A stretch of 41,387 bases of DNA from Candidatus Parcubacteria bacterium (GTDB lineage Bacteria > Patescibacteriota > Minisyncoccia > JAHIHE01 > JAGLIN01): NCBI GenBank assembly GCA_023140775.1, contig JAGLLA010000014.1, forward strand, positions 1 to 41,387, in the 5' to 3' direction. Made by a program: the position numbers and the translations under genes. A model generated the notes under the pieces. That model did no database searches, was not told the DNA's origin, and was given only the letters and a program-made list of their open reading frames with translations. Shown here piece by piece: positions 1-7,856 of the stretch (position 1 is the first letter of the stretch; the number at the start of each line of letters is the position of its first letter).

Positions 1-174
1 AACTTTTTTGAAATTTTCAGAATCAATCAATTCGTCGTTTGGAATCTCATCTTTGAAATAAAGAACGAACTTAACATCCTTTTCTTTTTTCCAGAACCTC
101 AATAAATTGGACAAATATCTGCCCACTCCAGTTTTTGAAGATTCAAGACTTCTAGCGTCTATAGCTATTTTCAT
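1..174 (-). CDS. Glycosyltransferase family 4, N-terminal fragment (runs off left edge)
   Basis: This reading frame starts at an ATG read on the minus strand and is still open at base 1, so only 58 codons are visible. It begins MKIAIDARSLE and continues TGVGRYLSNLL, the start of GT4 (GT-B fold) glycosyltransferases: a first beta strand ending in D-A-R, then a glycine loop and the first helix. The complete gene at 36846-38000 begins similarly (MRIGIDAQTIL, then GLGHYTYHL), so the two look like paralogs. Donor and acceptor cannot be judged because the sugar-nucleotide-binding half lies outside the window. An envelope polysaccharide role is inferred from the family. No clear Shine-Dalgarno motif precedes the start. 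Confidence 0.8.
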   Translation of the reverse strand, partial: MKIAIDARSLESSKTGVGRYLSNLLRFWKKEKDVKFVLYFKDEIPNDELIDSENFKKV

Positions 175-356
175 TTTTGTATTTTATAAATTATGTCAGT
201 AACACAACCCAGGACGGTCCTTTCGAAAATAAGAAATTTAATCTATTCATTCAGAAAGCTAAATTCAACTTTAAGAACTACTTCATAAGAAGAGACTGTC
301 TTTGTTCTTGGGAATAATTAAATTTTAATATTTACATTCTAACATAAATTACTCAG

Positions 357-392
357 AAAACAAAAATCCCTAACATAAAATACATTAGGGAT
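357..392 (-). terminator. Rho-independent terminator of the HU gene
   Basis: Bases 366-373 and 385-392 form an 8-bp inverted repeat (ATCCCTAA/TTAGGGAT). In the minus direction it is followed by TTTTTGTTTT. It lies 23 bases past the HU stop codon. Confidence 0.75.
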
Positions 393-414
393 CCTTGATA
401 AAACTTTTCAAAAA

Positions 415-690
415 TTATCTTACGGCGTCTTTTAGACTCTTTCCAGCTTTGAATTTTGGTACATTCATTGCAGGAATTTGAATCTTTTGTTCAGGATGTT
501 GAGGATTAACTCCAGTTCTTGCTTCTCTTCTGTTAACACTGAAAATTCCAAATCCAGTAAGAGCAACCTTTCCGCCATCAACAAGTGTGTTTGTGATTGT
601 TTCTAAAACAGCGCTTACAGCTCTTTCTGCGTCTTTTTTAGTCATATCAGTTTTAGCAGCTACTGCTTCGATTAATTCATCTTTTGTCAT
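415..690 (-). CDS. hup: HU family DNA-binding protein
   Basis: This is a small basic nucleoid protein that binds and bends DNA as a dimer. The 91-residue product has the full HU layout: N-terminal helices (MTKDELIEAVAAKTDM), the GFGIFSVNRREARTGVNP strand and arm region, and a C-terminal VPKFKAGKSLKDAV tail. HU proteins are typically about 90 residues. I chose the ATG at 688-690 because a strong Shine-Dalgarno GGGAGGTG lies about 7 bases upstream. A GTG three codons earlier (697-699) overlaps that ribosome-binding site and is less likely. It has its own promoter (777-805) and terminator (357-392), so it appears monocistronic. Confidence 0.95.
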   Translation of the reverse strand: MTKDELIEAVAAKTDMTKKDAERAVSAVLETITNTLVDGGKVALTGFGIFSVNRREARTGVNPQHPEQKIQIPAMNVPKFKAGKSLKDAVR

Positions 691-776
691 TTGATTCACC
701 TCCCTTCTTGATTAAGATTGATTAATTATTTTAAAATGTAAATATTCAAACTAATTCAAATTATCAATATAATAGC

Positions 777-805
777 ATTATACATAAGTAGCTAGAATAA
801 GGCAA
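777..805 (-). promoter_or_regulatory. Sigma70-type promoter of the HU gene
   Basis: On the minus strand there is TTGCCT (800-805), a 17-base spacer, then a perfect TATAAT (777-782). The -35 box lies just past the ymdB stop, about 110 bases before the HU start. Confidence 0.65.
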
Positions 806-811
806 ATTTTT

Positions 812-1609
812 TTAAGGAACAATTTTAAAGCTCTTATTTATGCGAATAATTTTTTTTGTCTTTGTGCTCACCTCATCGATCTGAACGACCACAGCCCCAA
901 TCAAAATATTTTCATCATCGCTGATCTCATAGCGAAATTTTGTCTGATCTTGCATCTGCTGGATGACAAATTCCTTTTTACAGCCCAACACCGATTCTTT
1001 TGGTCCAACCATGCCGACATCAGTAATATAAGCCATACCTCCAGGGAAAATTTCCTCATCAGCAGTTTGAATATGTGTATGTGTTCCTAGAAAACAAGAG
1101 ACTCTTGAGTCTAAATATAGACCAAGAGCCCTCTTTTCACTTGTTGCTTCACCGTGAAAATCAACAATAGCTATATCAAATTTTTTTGCATTTTCTTTCA
1201 AGATTTGATCAATTGCCCTAAAGGGACAATCAGGATGATCTTTGAGAAAAACCCTTCCAATTAAATTTATAACCAAAATTCTTTTTGACTTTACTTTGAC
1301 GATTTTATATCCTTTTTTGTGATCAAGAACTGGATAGTTTGCAGGACAAATAAAATCATCCACGCCACTCTTCAATATTTCAATTGCCTGAGAAGTGTCC
1401 CAAGTATGATCACCACAAGTCACGATATCAATTCCATAACCCTTAATTTCCTCTAAAGTATTTTTTGTAATTCCCTTGCCATGCGCCAAATTATCACCAT
1501 TGGCAATTGTAAGGTCAATATTATATTTCTTTTTCATATCTGGCAAAACCTGCTTCAATATGTTTCTAGCCGGCCTACCCACAAGATCTCCAAAGAATAA
1601 GATATTCAT
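812..1609 (-). CDS. ymdB: YmdB family metallophosphoesterase
   Basis: This is a calcineurin-like metallophosphoesterase of the YmdB/TIGR00282 family; the Bacillus member hydrolyses cyclic nucleotides. The 265-residue length fits the family. The metal-binding motifs appear in order: FFGDLVGR near the start, NGDNLAHGKGI, TCGDHTWD, DFHGEATSEK and GTHTHIQTADE, followed by the conserved AYITDVGMVGP. It lies 43 bases downstream of RNase Y on the same strand, the gene order known from Firmicutes, so co-transcription is likely. The start is taken as ATG 1607-1609; a GTG directly before it is possible. The biochemical substrate in this organism is inferred only from the family. Confidence 0.93.
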   Translation of the reverse strand: MNILFFGDLVGRPARNILKQVLPDMKKKYNIDLTIANGDNLAHGKGITKNTLEEIKGYGIDIVTCGDHTWDTSQAIEILKSGVDDFICPANYPVLDHKKGYKIVKVKSKRILVINLIGRVFLKDHPDCPFRAIDQILKENAKKFDIAIVDFHGEATSEKRALGLYLDSRVSCFLGTHTHIQTADEEIFPGGMAYITDVGMVGPKESVLGCKKEFVIQQMQDQTKFRYEISDDENILIGAVVVQIDEVSTKTKKIIRINKSFKIVP

Positions 1610-1652
1610 CACTTATCGCTTAATATTTAATACAAGATGTTTACTGCTGTCC

Positions 1653-3182
1653 TTATCTCGCATATTCAATAGCTCTTGTTTCCCGAATTACATGAACTTT
1701 GATCTCTCCTGGATAATTCAAATTCTCCTCAATACCATCGGCAATTTTTCTTGAAATTTTCACTGCACCAAGATCATCAATTTTTTCGGGCGTAACAAAG
1801 ACACGAATTTCTCTTCCAGCTTGAATTGCATATGATTTTTCAACTTCCTCGAATGAATTCGCAATATTCTCCAATTCTTCTAGTCTCTTCAGATAATTTT
1901 CAAGAGTATCTTTTCTTGCTCCTGGACGCGAAGCTGAAATTGCATCTGCTGTGCGAACGATCACAGACTCAGTGGTTTCAAAGGGAAAATCTTCATGATG
2001 AGACTGCATTGCCTTTATTATATCTTCAGAAATTTTAAACTTATTCAAAATATTCCTTCCAATTTCAACATGAGTACCTTGAATTTCATGATCAACTGCC
2101 TTTCCGATGTCATGAAGAAGTCCTGCTTTCTTTGCTACTGTAATATTCGCACCTAATTCCGCTGCCAAAGAAGCTGACAGATGAGCTACTTCGATCGAAT
2201 GCATCAAAACATTTTGTCCATAACTTGTTCTAAACTTCAGTCTTCCCAAAAGTTGAACCAACTTAGGATCAAATCCAACAATGCCGACGTTAGCAATGGC
2301 TGCTTGTCCAGCCTTCTTAATATTCTCCACTAATCCACCTTTAACTTCTTCTACGATTTCTTCAATTCTTGCAGGATGGATCCTGCCATCGTTCATAAGC
2401 TGTTCAAGTGATAGCTTCGCAATTTGCCTTCTTATTGGGTCAAATCCAGAGACAATGATCGTCAGAGGAGTATCGTCAATAATAATTTCAACCCCCGTAG
2501 CCTTTTCAAGGGTTTTTATGTTTCGTCCTTCTCTTCCGATAATTCTTCCTTTCATTTCATCACTAGGAAGACTAACCGTAGAAGTTGTCGTTTCAGCTGT
2601 GTGAGCTCCTGAATATTTTTGGATAGATTGCACAATAATATCATTAGCTCTTTTCTTAAGCTCCTCCGCTCCTTCTTCTTCTAATTGTTTGATCTTCTTC
2701 AAAACATCTTCTTTTTGATCTTCTTCGACTTTGTTGATCAAAATTCGCTTTGCGTCTTCTTGATTAAGTTGCGCAACCTTCTCAAGCTTCAAAATTTGAT
2801 CTTCTTTGATTTTCTCAACTTGTTCCTTGATGGTCTTGACCTGTTTCGCTTTGTTTTGAAGATCTGTTTTTTGTTTCTCAATTTCGTTATATTTTTGCTC
2901 CAAACCTTCTTCTTTTTTTATAATTCTTTGCTCATTTCTATTAATTTGTCTATTTCTTTCTATCTCCTCATTTTTTGCATCATCTAATATTTTTACTGCA
3001 TTATTCTTTGATTCAAGCAATATTCCCGCCGCCTTATCTTTTGCCTCAGAGATTATCTTACCGACTTTTCCTTCGGCAGTTTCCATTTGTTTTGAAGCAA
3101 AAAATTGCCTGCCAAAATAACCGATAACACCACCCAAAGTAAAAGCAACAAGACCTATGCCAATAATTTGTATTACTTCCAT
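1653..3182 (-). CDS. rny: Ribonuclease Y
   Basis: This membrane-anchored endoribonuclease initiates mRNA turnover. The 509-residue product has an N-terminal transmembrane helix (IQIIGIGLVAFTLGGVIGYF), a long charged coiled coil to about residue 200, a KH RNA-binding domain with GRIIGREGRNIKTLE, and an HD domain with HSIEVAHL, LLHDIGKAVDHE and SHHEDFP. The C-terminal part includes the conserved TADAISASRPGARKD. I prefer the ATG at 3180-3182 because GGGAGA sits 8 bases upstream. An upstream TTG, five codons earlier, overlaps that motif. It heads an apparent rny-ymdB transcription unit. Confidence 0.96.
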   Translation of the reverse strand: MEVIQIIGIGLVAFTLGGVIGYFGRQFFASKQMETAEGKVGKIISEAKDKAAGILLESKNNAVKILDDAKNEEIERNRQINRNEQRIIKKEEGLEQKYNEIEKQKTDLQNKAKQVKTIKEQVEKIKEDQILKLEKVAQLNQEDAKRILINKVEEDQKEDVLKKIKQLEEEGAEELKKRANDIIVQSIQKYSGAHTAETTTSTVSLPSDEMKGRIIGREGRNIKTLEKATGVEIIIDDTPLTIIVSGFDPIRRQIAKLSLEQLMNDGRIHPARIEEIVEEVKGGLVENIKKAGQAAIANVGIVGFDPKLVQLLGRLKFRTSYGQNVLMHSIEVAHLSASLAAELGANITVAKKAGLLHDIGKAVDHEIQGTHVEIGRNILNKFKISEDIIKAMQSHHEDFPFETTESVIVRTADAISASRPGARKDTLENYLKRLEELENIANSFEEVEKSYAIQAGREIRVFVTPEKIDDLGAVKISRKIADGIEENLNYPGEIKVHVIRETRAIEYAR

Positions 3183-3197
3183 TTTTATTTCTCCCAA

Positions 3198-3575
3198 ATC
3201 AATCGGTCAAATACCGAGACGTGATCTAAGATTTCTAATATCGTTATATTTAACTATACAAGGCTACTTGCATTTACACTTCTTGCTTTACAATATAACC
3301 CACAATAAAGACCTTCTTTATTCAAAAAATTTAATAATTTATATTTTTTTATAAATAATTTTTGTTTCATTTATAGTAAATAATAGCAATATTGAACAGA
3401 AACCAGAATCATCTCAGATAATCTTTAACCAGTCGATATTAATTGTTTATTATGTATATATGTTATCAGATACAAACACAACTGTCAAAGATAGTTTTTA
3501 ATTCCCTCCCTAGCAAAGTAAAGGATAATAAAATAAAATCTATAGAACAATTTAGCATTGTAAAAATTAAAACAT
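3198..3575. other. Intergenic region, no gene seen
   Basis: This 378-base AT-rich gap lies between rny and the first MacB-like permease. I see no convincing gene, RNA or strong hairpin. The rny promoter should lie in its left part, but no hexamer pair stands out. Confidence 0.5.
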
Positions 3576-4835
3576 CTACTCATATCTCAAGGCTTCGATC
3601 GGATTTAATTTTGCGGCTTTTTTTGCAGGATACCAGCCAAAAACAACACCAAATAAAGTGGCCACAGAGAATGAGATTATAATTGCGCCAAATGAAACGA
3701 CAAATGGCCAATCGAAGCCGAATGCATTTATCGCATATGTCATAATATAAGAAATGAAAATGCCGATGAAAACACCAATAATACCTCCCGCAAGTGATAT
3801 CAAAACAGCTTCCAGAACAAACTGCGAAAGAATATCATCGTTCCGCGCGCCAAGTGACTTACGAAGACCAATCTCTCTTGTTCTCTCTGTCACAATCACA
3901 AACATCGTATTCATCACCCCAATTCCCCCGACCAACAGTGATATTGCAGCCAAAAGGCCGAGTAGAAGAGAAATAGCGTTTGTGATTGAACCAATAATCT
4001 CCACAGCTTGATCCATCGTCACGAGTTCAAAATCGTCATTTTTTGGATCATTGATATTATGTCTCTGTCTAAGAAGCTGGGCAACCTCAACACGAGCTTG
4101 CGGAAAATATTTTTTATCCTCAATTTGAATTCCAACCTCAAGAATATGATCAACTCCTAAAATTAATTTTTGCACGGTATAAATTGGGATGATAACCATC
4201 TCATCCATATTAAAACCAAATGATGATCCCATACTTTCCAGAACTCCTTTTACTTCATAACTATTTTGCTTGATCTTAATCTGCTTTCCAAGCGGATCAT
4301 CATCTCCAAAGAATTTTTCGGCGATATCAGAGCCAATGATCACAACCCGCGCCATCCCTTTATTTTCAGCTTCTGTATAAAATCTTCCTCTTTCCACTTT
4401 GATTTGTAAATTCACTTCTGGGTAGAATGAATCTGCGCCTATAATGAGAACTTGTTTTTCTTCATTTTGATATTTTGCCCATTCTTGCGCTGCCGAATAT
4501 CCAGAAGCCGAAACGATATAGGGAAAGCGTTTTTCATCTCTCAAAGCCTCCGCATCCGATGCTTTCAAAGTTGTAATGACAACTCCTTCTGTCATCGAAC
4601 GAATACTGTTACTATAATCGCTTCCTGGAATTTTAATTGCCACCGACATCAAGTTCGGTCCCACTGCCTCAAATTGACCCAAAATCAAAGACTTCAGACC
4701 CTGTCCTACTGAGACGATGACAATCACCGCCGCTACCCCAATCACAATACCCAACACCGAAAGTGCCGTCCTAGTTATATTAGTCTTCAACCCCGTGAAA
4801 GCTAATTTGAAAATTTTTAGTGAAAGTATTGACAT
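3576..4835 (-). CDS. MacB-like ABC transporter permease (copy 2)
   Basis: This is a type VII ABC transporter membrane subunit (MacB/FtsX superfamily). The 419-residue protein has one N-terminal transmembrane segment ([20 protein letters not shown]), a large extracytoplasmic MacB_PCD domain of about 230 residues, and three C-terminal transmembrane segments with the conserved [16 protein letters not shown] and [14 protein letters not shown]. It ends NPIEALRYE, exactly like its neighbour at 4886-6118, so the pair probably arose by duplication. The 50-base gap and shared strand suggest one operon with the ATPase at 6361-7086. The transported substrate is unknown. No Shine-Dalgarno motif is visible. 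Confidence 0.92.
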   Translation of the reverse strand: MSILSLKIFKLAFTGLKTNITRTALSVLGIVIGVAAVIVIVSVGQGLKSLILGQFEAVGPNLMSVAIKIPGSDYSNSIRSMTEGVVITTLKASDAEALRDEKRFPYIVSASGYSAAQEWAKYQNEEKQVLIIGADSFYPEVNLQIKVERGRFYTEAENKGMARVVIIGSDIAEKFFGDDDPLGKQIKIKQNSYEVKGVLESMGSSFGFNMDEMVIIPIYTVQKLILGVDHILEVGIQIEDKKYFPQARVEVAQLLRQRHNINDPKNDDFELVTMDQAVEIIGSITNAISLLLGLLAAISLLVGGIGVMNTMFVIVTERTREIGLRKSLGARNDDILSQFVLEAVLISLAGGIIGVFIGIFISYIMTYAINAFGFDWPFVVSFGAIIISFSVATLFGVVFGWYPAKKAAKLNPIEALRYE

Positions 4836-4885
4836 AATTTTTCAATTTTTATTTTGAGCTTTTCATCTTCAATTTTGAGCCTTTA

Positions 4886-6118
4886 CTACTCATACCTCAA
4901 AGCTTCGATCGGATTCAATTTTGACGCCTTATATGCTGGATAAAATCCAAAAATAATACCGATAAGCGATGAAACAGAAACAGAAAGAATAACTGAAAAT
5001 GGCGAGATAACAAGCTCCCAATGATAGCCAACATAACTTACCAACAAAGCTATAATTGCTGAAAGAATTATTCCCAAGATCATTCCAATCAAACCGCCCA
5101 CAAAAGTCATAATCACCGATTCGATCAAAAACTGATTCAAAATATTTCCCCGCTTAGCGCCAATCGCCTTGCGAAGACCAATTTCACGCGTTCTTTCTGT
5201 CACACTCACCAGCATAATATTCATAATGCCGATACCTCCCACAATCAAAGATATCGCCGCAATGGCACCCAAAAATAAGTTCAGAGCTCCGGTCACATTG
5301 CCGATTATATCAAGCGCCTGGTCCATCGAACGAACTGTGAAATCCTTTTTTTTCTCATCTTTAATGTTATGCCTTTTCTGCAAAACCTTATCAACTTCAT
5401 TGATCACGAATGGCACATTCTCTTTGTCGTCGACCTTCCCTCTGATCACCGAAACATGATTTATACCCAGTAAAATCTTTTGCGCGGTTTTAACGGGAAT
5501 ATAGATCTGATTATCTTGGTCAGAAAGAAATGAAGAACCTCTTTTTTTCATAACCCCAATTACCAAAAAATTTTCTCTGTTCATTTTGATCTTTTTGCCG
5601 ATCGGATTATCATCCTCAAAAAATTTCTCTGCTACCACACCTCCCAAAACTGCAATTTTTGAAACACTTTCGTTTTCCTCTGGAAATATAAACCTTCCTT
5701 TCTCCACTTTTGAATCTTCTACATTTATAAAGTCCGAACTTACTCCTGCAAAGCTTACATTCTGAGATTTATTCAAATATGATACATTTACATTTCCATT
5801 GGCATAAGGCGTCACCGCAATCATATGAGGAATTTTCTTCAATTCCTTGGCGTCTTCATATGTCAATGTCGTAATTATAATTCCAAACACCGATGCGGGT
5901 GGACCTTCTTCTTCAGATCCGCCTGGAAGCACACCAATCAAATTAGTGCCAAAAGATTCAATTTGATCAAAAACAAAACTTTGAGCGCCAGCTCCAACTG
6001 CCATAATCGTAATCACTGAACCGACACCAATGATAATTCCTAGCATCGTCAAAAACGACCGAACTTTATTGACGGCCAGATTCACCAGTGACAATTTTGC
6101 AATTTGAAATATGTTCAT
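4886..6118 (-). CDS. MacB-like ABC transporter permease (copy 1)
   Basis: This 410-residue paralog of the adjacent permease has the same architecture: an N-terminal transmembrane segment (SFLTMLGIIIGVGSVITIMA), a periplasmic-type core domain, and three C-terminal helices with SLIVGGIGIMNIMLVSVTER and REIGLRKAIGAKRG. It also ends NPIEALRYE. Two diverged permeases next to one ATPase could make a heterodimeric channel, or two alternative homodimers sharing the ATPase. That is inference. A 52-codon ORF (6167-6325) lies between it and the ATPase gene. Confidence 0.93.
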   Translation of the reverse strand: MNIFQIAKLSLVNLAVNKVRSFLTMLGIIIGVGSVITIMAVGAGAQSFVFDQIESFGTNLIGVLPGGSEEEGPPASVFGIIITTLTYEDAKELKKIPHMIAVTPYANGNVNVSYLNKSQNVSFAGVSSDFINVEDSKVEKGRFIFPEENESVSKIAVLGGVVAEKFFEDDNPIGKKIKMNRENFLVIGVMKKRGSSFLSDQDNQIYIPVKTAQKILLGINHVSVIRGKVDDKENVPFVINEVDKVLQKRHNIKDEKKKDFTVRSMDQALDIIGNVTGALNLFLGAIAAISLIVGGIGIMNIMLVSVTERTREIGLRKAIGAKRGNILNQFLIESVIMTFVGGLIGMILGIILSAIIALLVSYVGYHWELVISPFSVILSVSVSSLIGIIFGFYPAYKASKLNPIEALRYE

Positions 6119-6166
6119 AACGCAGTATATAGTAGTTAGTATTTCATATTAAGCATAGTTAATTTA

Positions 6167-6325
6167 TCATTCTTCCTCTAATATTTCTTTTTGAAATATA
6201 ATCATAGCGTCAACCACTCCTTTGTCAAAATAAACATCACCAATATTAATTTCGGTTTCCCGTTCTTTCTCTGCTACATTTTCCAAATTGACAGGTTCTG
6301 GTCCTTTTTTTTCAAAATTATTCAT
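6167..6325 (-). CDS. Small acidic protein (52 aa) inside the MacB operon
   Basis: This short ORF runs from ATG at 6323-6325 to TGA at 6167-6169 on the operon strand. It starts MNNFEKKGPEPVNLENV and ends IIFQKEILEEE. It is acidic, has no cysteines, signal peptide or membrane segment, and is not recognised. Its support is position: it fills most of the gap between the ATPase and the first permease and is co-directional. It lacks a ribosome-binding site, but so do its neighbours. It could be an accessory cytoplasmic factor of the transporter or a chance ORF. Confidence 0.5.
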   Translation of the reverse strand: MNNFEKKGPEPVNLENVAEKERETEINIGDVYFDKGVVDAMIIFQKEILEEE

Positions 6326-6360
6326 ACTTATTAATTTTGCTTAATACTTACTACTAAATT

Positions 6361-7086
6361 CTACTTCTCGTAATCCCCATTATTTGCCATTTTTCGATCA
6401 TTCACAATCTCATCTTCTATAATTTTCCCATCTTTGATGTGTAAAATTCTCTTGGCGCATTCCGCTGTATATTTTTCATGTGTTACCATAATAATCGTCC
6501 GCCCCTCGTTATTTAAATCTTGCAAAATTTCCATAATCTCTTCCCCTGATTTGCTGTCCAAATTTCCCGTTGGCTCGTCAGCCAAAATTAAGCGAGGATT
6601 GTTCACCAGAGACCTCACGATTGCCACTCTTTGTTGTTCTCCACCCGAAAGCTGATTTGGTCTGTGATCAATTCGATGACCTAATCCAACTCTTTTAAGA
6701 AGTTTTCGCGCTTCTCTCTCCGCTTTTTTCAAATCACCTCCCACAAAATATGTCGCTGGCAAAAGCACATTGTCCAAAACCGAAGTCCTTTGAAGTAAAT
6801 TATATGATTGAAATATAAAACCAATTTTTTCGTTTCGAAATTCTGCCAATTTGTCCTCATCAAGTTTCGATGTATCTTGATCTTCAAAATAATATTTTCC
6901 ACTGGTCGGCTTGTCTAAAAATCCCAAAACATACATCAAAGTTGATTTTCCAGATCCCGAAGATCCCATAATCGAAATAAATTCTCCATCCTTAACCTCA
7001 AATGAGATCCCCTTCAAAACACTAGTCGTCACATCGCCAGTAACATAATCTTTTTTTATATTTTCAATTTTAATTAGAGTTGACAT
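6361..7086 (-). CDS. ABC transporter ATP-binding protein, MacB/LolD type
   Basis: This 241-residue nucleotide-binding subunit powers the adjacent permeases. All ABC motifs are intact and in order: Walker A GSSGSGKST, Q-loop FIFQSYNLL, signature LSGGEQQRVAI, Walker B LILADEPTGNLD with the D-loop, and the switch histidine in IMVTHE. The GNLDS motif and overall length match the MacB/LolD/LptB-like group that works with MacB permeases. It leads the transporter gene string 7086 to 3576 on the minus strand. The -TATTAAG- type simple repeat directly precedes its start. Confidence 0.95.
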   Translation of the reverse strand: MSTLIKIENIKKDYVTGDVTTSVLKGISFEVKDGEFISIMGSSGSGKSTLMYVLGFLDKPTSGKYYFEDQDTSKLDEDKLAEFRNEKIGFIFQSYNLLQRTSVLDNVLLPATYFVGGDLKKAEREARKLLKRVGLGHRIDHRPNQLSGGEQQRVAIVRSLVNNPRLILADEPTGNLDSKSGEEIMEILQDLNNEGRTIIMVTHEKYTAECAKRILHIKDGKIIEDEIVNDRKMANNGDYEK

Positions 7087-7130
7087 AAATTTAGTATTAA
7101 GTAGATAGTATTAAGTATTAAGCACTCAAA

Positions 7131-7200
7131 CTGTTATTCTGGAGTGCAGAGAAATGGAATGAGAGAATCACCTGAGAAATTTCGAACAATGTCATCCTTG
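7131..7200. repeat. Degenerate copy of a dispersed palindromic repeat
   Basis: The stretch begins CTGTTATTCTGGAGTG and ends in AATGTCATCC. It resembles CTGTCATTCTGGAGCG inside ileS (32788 onward) and a reverse-oriented copy at 36648-36685. Its ends are partly complementary. It lies between divergent genes, the ATPase (minus) and the Cys-rich ORF (plus). Confidence 0.45.
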
Positions 7201-7319
7201 AAACATTAATAAATGAGATAAATCTAACCTTGATATTTATAAAATTTTCTTATAAGCTTTTAATAAAGTTATAAAAGTGATTAAGGTAAATTGATTTAAG
7301 TTAAATGGAGGAAGAGTGA

Positions 7320-7751
7320 ATGACAGATAATGACTGTAACTGCGAAGACAAAGATGCTAACAAAGGAGATTGTGCAGGTCCAGTAAGATGAGCAAAATGC
7401 AAATGTGATAAAAATACTTGTCAGAAAATTACAAATTGTGCCTTTGCTAAACATATCAAAGCAATGCTCGATTTAGAAAAAATACACCCAGATGTAATTA
7501 AAATTCTTCTCACATTTATTACAGACAATTGCGATAAGAAACATCAAAGAGAGAATTGTAGATTTGCAAAAATAACTTGTTGCCCAGACTTTCCTTGTAT
7601 AAAGATATTAGAAAGTTCAAATTCCCTGGGAGTTACCATTGCAAAATTCTGCATCGACACCTGCACTGATTTTACAATAGATCCATGTGAAGGAATAGGA
7701 CTGATAAGATATCATCACGCCAACATTCAAGGTAACGAATTGAAAAAATGA
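7320..7751 (+). CDS. Cysteine-rich protein with an in-frame TGA codon at codon 24
   Basis: A strong ribosome-binding site (GGAGG, 8 bases before ATG 7320-7322) opens a frame of 23 codons that meets TGA at 7389-7391. It then continues open and equally Cys-rich to TGA at 7749-7751, 143 codons in all. The part before the TGA reads MTDNDCNCEDKDANKGDC then AGPVR; the part after starts AKCKCDKNTCQ and includes KITCCPDFPCIKI and FCIDTCTDF. Cysteine density is similar on both sides, so the two parts look like one gene. No known domain is recognised. The TGA could be a nonsense mutation (TGG to TGA), a selenocysteine or readthrough site, or a boundary between two genes with restart at ATG 7464. UGA terminates other genes here, so reassignment is unlikely. 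Confidence 0.6.
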
Positions 7752-7856
7752 AACATTTCAAGGATTGTAACGAAAAAAAAGTTATTCTCCTTTTTTTATT
7801 CTAAAAAACCAATGAATTGGGAATTTATTAAAAATTAAAAATTAAATATTTTCTCT

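Noticed and set aside
7320-7751. UGA read as glycine or tryptophan throughout the genome
   Set aside because: Several confident genes end in UGA and none of the conserved genes contains an internal UGA, so the code is standard here.
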